Positions 59,762 to 64,000 of a stretch of 64,000 nt of DNA are shown here, piece after piece (within the stretch, counting starts at the first letter, position 1; each line of letters begins with the position of its first letter). The translations under genes were made by a program, and so were the position numbers. Origin of the DNA: Gymnothorax reevesii (lineage: Eukaryota > Chordata > Actinopteri > Anguilliformes > Muraenidae); the NCBI GenBank assembly GCA_029721435.1, contig CM056587.1, forward strand, positions 12,545,167-12,609,166, read 5' to 3'. Under the pieces are notes generated by a model. That model had not been told where the DNA came from, searched no databases, and saw nothing but the letters and a program-made list of their open reading frames with translations.

Positions 59762-62700
59762 GCTAGCGAGTGCAACGACAGAGGCCCAGGAGGCAGGGCC
59801 GGTACATGGAGGAGTGTCTGGAACGTTAAAACATGCCAGGACCTCAGGAACAGAGAAGTGAATAGGACACCCCCCCCCGAGCACTGACCCCGCCCCTCTA
59901 CTGCTCCAGATTTGAGGGCTAAGGTTTTGTTTCCACCCCTTCCTTTTTTGGGGCGGGGTTTTGTGTTAGATTGGCCATGCCAACATGGGGGCACGCCTCG
60001 TTCCTAATACACGACCGGCTTTAAAGGGAAATACCTCATCCACATTCGGACAGCATGCTTCCAGCTTTCTTGCTCTCCGTATGGGAGCTGTTTCCTCAGA
60101 CCTCCGTACTCTCTTCCCTCTCTCCCGCCATTTTGCTGTCAGTCATTGCGGGAGGGCTTAGAGCTTTGGAGCATGGTGACCAGTGATTGGTTAAGAAGCC
60201 CTCTACTCTCAAAGTGAGAGATCCAGATTTATTGCTGCTGGTGAGTCAGCTGAATGTGATTCTGTGAAGGTACACAGCTCTGGCCCAGGAAATTTACACC
60301 TTCAGGCTTCCTCTACGCTGAGTTTGGTTATGTTATCAGGAATTATCAGTATAAATTGGAAGTTTTGTCAATTGTCGCACTGACTGATAGATGCAAGAGT
60401 GGGTACACACAACTTTGATGGGATGCTTTTATCATGAAGCTTTTCCCAGAAATTAGCCAGTGACAGTGTAAGAAAGAACTGGCATAATGTAAGTGTTTAC
60501 TTTATGGATATAGTGGGCTATTGGCTGTTCTCTGACCTCGGTCAGTAGCTCAGAGTGACGCGGTCAGAACCTCACGCAAGTGCTTGCACGTTAGATTTAT
60601 CTTCCTAATGGAGAGCCAAGGGGAGGAGAAGGAGGATTATTCTGAGACACATCATTTCAAACCTGTCTGTGACAACTGCTACATCCTGTGGCGTTTGTGT
60701 ACACGTATAAAAACACGGCTGTCCAATTGCACTGGTCTTTAGAGAACAGTTCTTAAACATGGCCAATAACGCATGCGTGAGGACACTAGGTAAGATTTGT
60801 TTGCTGTAACTTTGTTAAAATCTATAATACCAGTTTGTACAAAATTGAGGGATCACCCAGTGCCCGCTAGATAAAAGGAGGAAGGCGGGACTACAGGATT
60901 TCTGAAAAAAGAAGTGGTCTCTTTGTGAGATGGGGACACTTGGAGAAGGAGTTCTCACAGCTGTTCCTTCTGTTTAAGTCTTGGGGCTCATAGAAATTGC
61001 TCATTCTTTTTATCACAGCTTTCCCTCTTCTCGTAGCTCTTCAGTCCTCCCAACAAGGAGAGAAGAAAAAATAGTAAGAAAAGGCAGCAAAGATGGCTGG
61101 ATAAAGAAACACGAATTTGCGTACGAATTGTTCGTAGTTCTCAGTACGTCAGTTTGAATCGACATCTGTTTTAGTTATTGCAGAAATGTAGTAGGCAGAG
61201 AGTGGATTCAGTGGTCGATCATTTATACGTAGCGCATTCCATAAAACACGCTTCAGCAAAGGATGGTCTCGTCTCTTACTTTCAACACCTTTGGGAAACC
61301 TCTTTCTCCTTTTTAAATGCTTTCTGGAAAACTCTGGAATTTTTCATCATTGCAGATCTTGGTCATCTTCTGGATCAGCCACAAGGAAGGAGGAAAAGTT
61401 GTAAAAATAAGCAATTTGAATGACCCCCAGGTCTTATTTTGCCACATCTTAGCCTGTCATGTGGATAGCCATAACAGTGCAAATATGGTCTTGCTGAGAT
61501 GTTGCCTGTTGAAAGTGCAGAGTAAAATATTTTCTTCCAGTTTGATGACTGTAAGTTAGATAATTCTATTAAGAGGAAGCTGAAAGAGTAGGGTTTGAAT
61601 TTTTATTTTGTTCACTTTATTGTTTTTTGGGGGAAGCATGTTAGTCTGTGGCACATTAAACCGTAACCCCATAACAACAAATGTTAAGGTTCTAAAATAT
61701 GCTGGACTGACACGCTTCTGGTTGTACCCCCTACCTGTCTGTTGTGCTGTACAGTACCGGTAACCTTCCTGTGCTTACAATTCAGACTGATAAAATATGG
61801 CTTTTAATATAAGTCTTGGCCAAATTTTTACCATAACTTTAGACACACAAATGACAAGTTGTCACACTCATTGTTAGCTAAGCACTGGAATTAGCTTACT
61901 GACATATTGACATTAATTGTTAAAAAACGTTTTTGTTTGTTTTGGAAAACAAGTTTGGAAAAGTTTCACTTATATAACACAAAACAGTACCAACTTTGGT
62001 GAAAGAATATTCTGAAATGCAAAGTCAAAATATGAATTAATGTGACCTCAAAACATTAATTGAAATTTGTTGAAATCAATGTTATTTTCAGTTAAGCTGA
62101 TTAACAAATACTTTCTTTCATTTAAGTAATTTCTTCAGGAAATTATGGTACCAGTACATGAGTTTCATTTCATGTAAAAAACAGCATAAAGTTTTGGTAA
62201 AATAGAATAGAAGTATTGTACTTGATACGTTGTGTAACAAGGAAGTGGCAGTACTAATATGGGTCATGTACCGTAGCTGATTGTAAAATTCCCTTTTTAT
62301 TTATTTTTTTGAGCAACAGTGTTTTTTGGCAATAGACTGTTTACAGAAGTCTTCTTGGATGTATAATTGGACTTTGTGGTTAAGTGTGAGAATGTTGAGT
62401 AGCAGCTTGTGTAATACAGTCGGTATGTTTGGCGTGAAGCTGTCATAGAACTGTGATTCTATAACAAAAACTACTGTTGTGTTTCTTACCTATGGAGTAA
62501 ACTTGGGAGTGTTCCTTAAAAGCCTCAGCCTATTCATTTTGGATGATAACATCCTCAATATCTTTGATATCAGAATGGTTGATCATTTAGATCAAACCTG
62601 CAAGGATATTATTGTTTGTATTTATTCATCGACAGAATTATGGGGGATTATTGCACTGGATGAACTGCATTCTTATGTTCAGGAAAAATTAAGCTGAATT

Positions 62701-63162
62701 TAGAAGTTGAACCTGAATGCAGCGAGGGATTTCTCAGTAACTAAGCTCAGTAAGTAGTGTGTGGAGATAAACACCAGGTTGTGGCTGTGGTCACCTGACA
62801 CTGATTTTTAGAGTATCGACATGTATGAAGGCCTTTCTGTACTAGAAAAAGTACAATTCAGGCCCTGACCAAGTGTGAATTTTTAAGCCCCCCAACAGAA
62901 AGTCTCTTGGAGAGGTTGATGGGATATTATTGCTCCCAGAGAAGGTCAGGTCAAGTTTTGGACATCAAGTATTGAGCGTAGTCATAAAGAAGAGGGAATG
63001 AATTACATGTTTGGAATCTTCGGGTTAGTGTGAAAGATGCTTACACTAAAACGGCGTGAGTTCCTGGAAATGACCCGCCTCAACAGGATCTCATGATCTG
63101 TAAATTCAGAGAAGTTCTTTTCAGTTGTTTGTAAAGTGTTATTTCCGGTGGCTTGTTTGTTT

Positions 63163-63181
63163 GTTTATTTATTTATTTATT
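63163..63181 (+). promoter_or_regulatory. AU-rich element-like ATTTA repeats
   Basis: Overlapping ATTTATTTATTTATT about 100 bases before the AATAAA. If transcribed, it would be a class II AU-rich element that affects mRNA stability. It is also a simple tetranucleotide repeat. Confidence 0.35.
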
Positions 63182-63277
63182 GTCCAGACTCAGTTATGAC
63201 TCTGGAACCTTCTACAACTTTGTGAAATTACAAATTTGACTCTGGTGTGGGCATGATAGCTGAGTAAAAAGACTCCA

Positions 63278-63283
63278 AATAAA
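63278..63283 (+). terminator. speg: Candidate polyadenylation signal AATAAA
   Basis: First canonical hexamer after the stop, followed by a TGTGGG-containing stretch (63314-63320) that could be the GU-rich downstream element. Confidence 0.45.
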
Positions 63284-63372
63284 AAAGCATTTGGCACATT
63301 GCAGTCCGTATTCTGTGGGCATGCACATTCTGAGCGTTTCTGTTCTTTTGTCCTCTCAACCTGGCAACCACC

Positions 63373-64000
63373 TACAGTCATGAGGAAAAAAAAGTACACC
63401 CTCTTTCAGTTCTGTGGTTTTACATATCAGGACATAAATTTTAAAAAATCAGCTGGTCCTAATCAGGTTGTACAATTATGTCGATCTAACCTCAGGCCTA
63501 AAACAACACACAACAGGTTCCACTGTGCCATTATTTATATTAAAAAAAATTCAGAAGCCACAGGAGAGAAACTAATTACACCCTTGCTGCTTCCATAGGA
63601 AATAAGAAGCGAATTAGCAGCTAGGTGTTACTGATCAAATGGACTTGATTAATTGATCATCAGCAAGTCTGACCTCTATAAAAGCAGAGGTTTTGGTACC
63701 TGCCGGTCAGGAGCATTTAGGTATGTGTTGACAAAATGCCATGAGGGAAAGACATCAACAGTCATCTTAGAGAAGGAATTGTTGCGGCCCATCAATCTGG
63801 GAAGGGTTAGAAGGCCATTTCCAAACAATCTGAAGTCCATCATTCTTCAGTGAGAAAGGTAATTCACAAGTGGAAAACATTAATATAAGTCACCAGTCTT
63901 CCCAGGAGTGGACGTCCCAGCAAAATTGACCCAAAGGTCAGATCGTGCAATGGTCAGAGAAACTGCACAAAACACAAGAACTACATCTAGGACACTACAG
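63373..64000 (+). mobile_element. Tc1-like transposon, 5' part (runs off window)
   Basis: Starts near TACAGTCATGAGGAAAAAAA. From about 63740 a decayed transposase N-terminal region reads HEGKTSTVILE and, in other frames, GRPSK-like and SCNGQRNCTKH segments. These correspond to the paired-type DNA-binding part of Tc1 transposases. Frames are broken, so it is non-functional as seen. Confidence 0.65.

Larger units (their letters stand above)
59762..63305 (+). other. speg: Probable speg 3' UTR (end inferred)
   Basis: No reading frame of interest follows the stop. The first canonical AATAAA downstream is at 63278-63283, with an ATTAAA variant at 61655. A 3.5 kb UTR is plausible but unproven; an earlier end with a variant signal is possible. 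Confidence 0.5.

Noticed and set aside
1..59761. Gene identity as obscurin, titin or an MLCK
   Set aside because: Two kinases separated by a long basic linker plus Ig-FN3, with SPEG-specific linkers ([34 protein letters not shown]), fit SPEG only.
59762..63300. A second small gene downstream (frames at 61178-61559, 62479-62697)
   Set aside because: Short, no domains, no splice-consistent neighbours; best explained as speg 3' UTR.
1..64000. CRISPR array, bacterial operon or virus-derived system
   Set aside because: All coding evidence is vertebrate exons with splice sites; repeats are minisatellites and transposon relics, with no spacers or cas-like genes.

Overview
The window is a piece of teleost fish genomic DNA. 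One multi-exon gene on the plus strand fills almost all of it: the ortholog of SPEG (striated muscle preferentially expressed protein kinase), a giant Ig/FN3 protein with two kinase domains from the obscurin/MLCK family. I traced 38 consecutive coding segments from base 1 to the stop codon at 59759-59761. The phases join at every junction and the total is 9015 nt (3004 codons plus stop). The 5' end of the gene lies upstream of the window. SPEG was identified by comparing the conceptual protein with my memory of the mammalian protein; no database search was run. The window does not show which teleost paralog (spega or spegb) this is.

Layout: a proline-rich linker (1-409); an Ig domain (777-1484); a 9.4 kb intron; a block of Ig domains (10900-26814); an FN3 domain (28275-30546); two more Ig domains (31052-34248); kinase 1 (35464-44347); the inter-kinase linker, with one 2518-nt exon (44446-47400); an Ig and an FN3 domain (48779-53280); a Pro/Thr/Ser-rich exon (55032-55902); kinase 2 and a Thr/Pro-rich tail (55897-59761); and a probable long 3' UTR to about 63300. 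Both kinases keep the VAIK lysine, alpha-C glutamate, catalytic aspartate (HLD version of HRD) and DFG.

Fish origin is supported by the repeats: Tc1/mariner-like relics and MITEs, an acanthomorph-type tRNA-derived SINE with a 12-bp target-site duplication, and hAT-, piggyBac- and Harbinger-like non-autonomous elements with recognisable ends. There are two THAP-domain relics and many microsatellites and minisatellites. No second gene was found.

The most unusual structure surrounds the 105-nt exon at 28275-28379. It lies between a long TG-rich tract just upstream of its acceptor and a 22-copy array of a 72-bp unit (28363-29938). That array has amplified the exon's own 3' end and 5' splice site. 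Because 72 is a multiple of three, it creates a ladder of in-phase donor sites. A similar but decayed duplication follows the exon ending at 13249. One intron has U12-type signals (39587-40755), one is GC-AG (921-1301), one exon is only 27 nt, and a SINE sits 47 bp upstream of the first kinase-1 exon.
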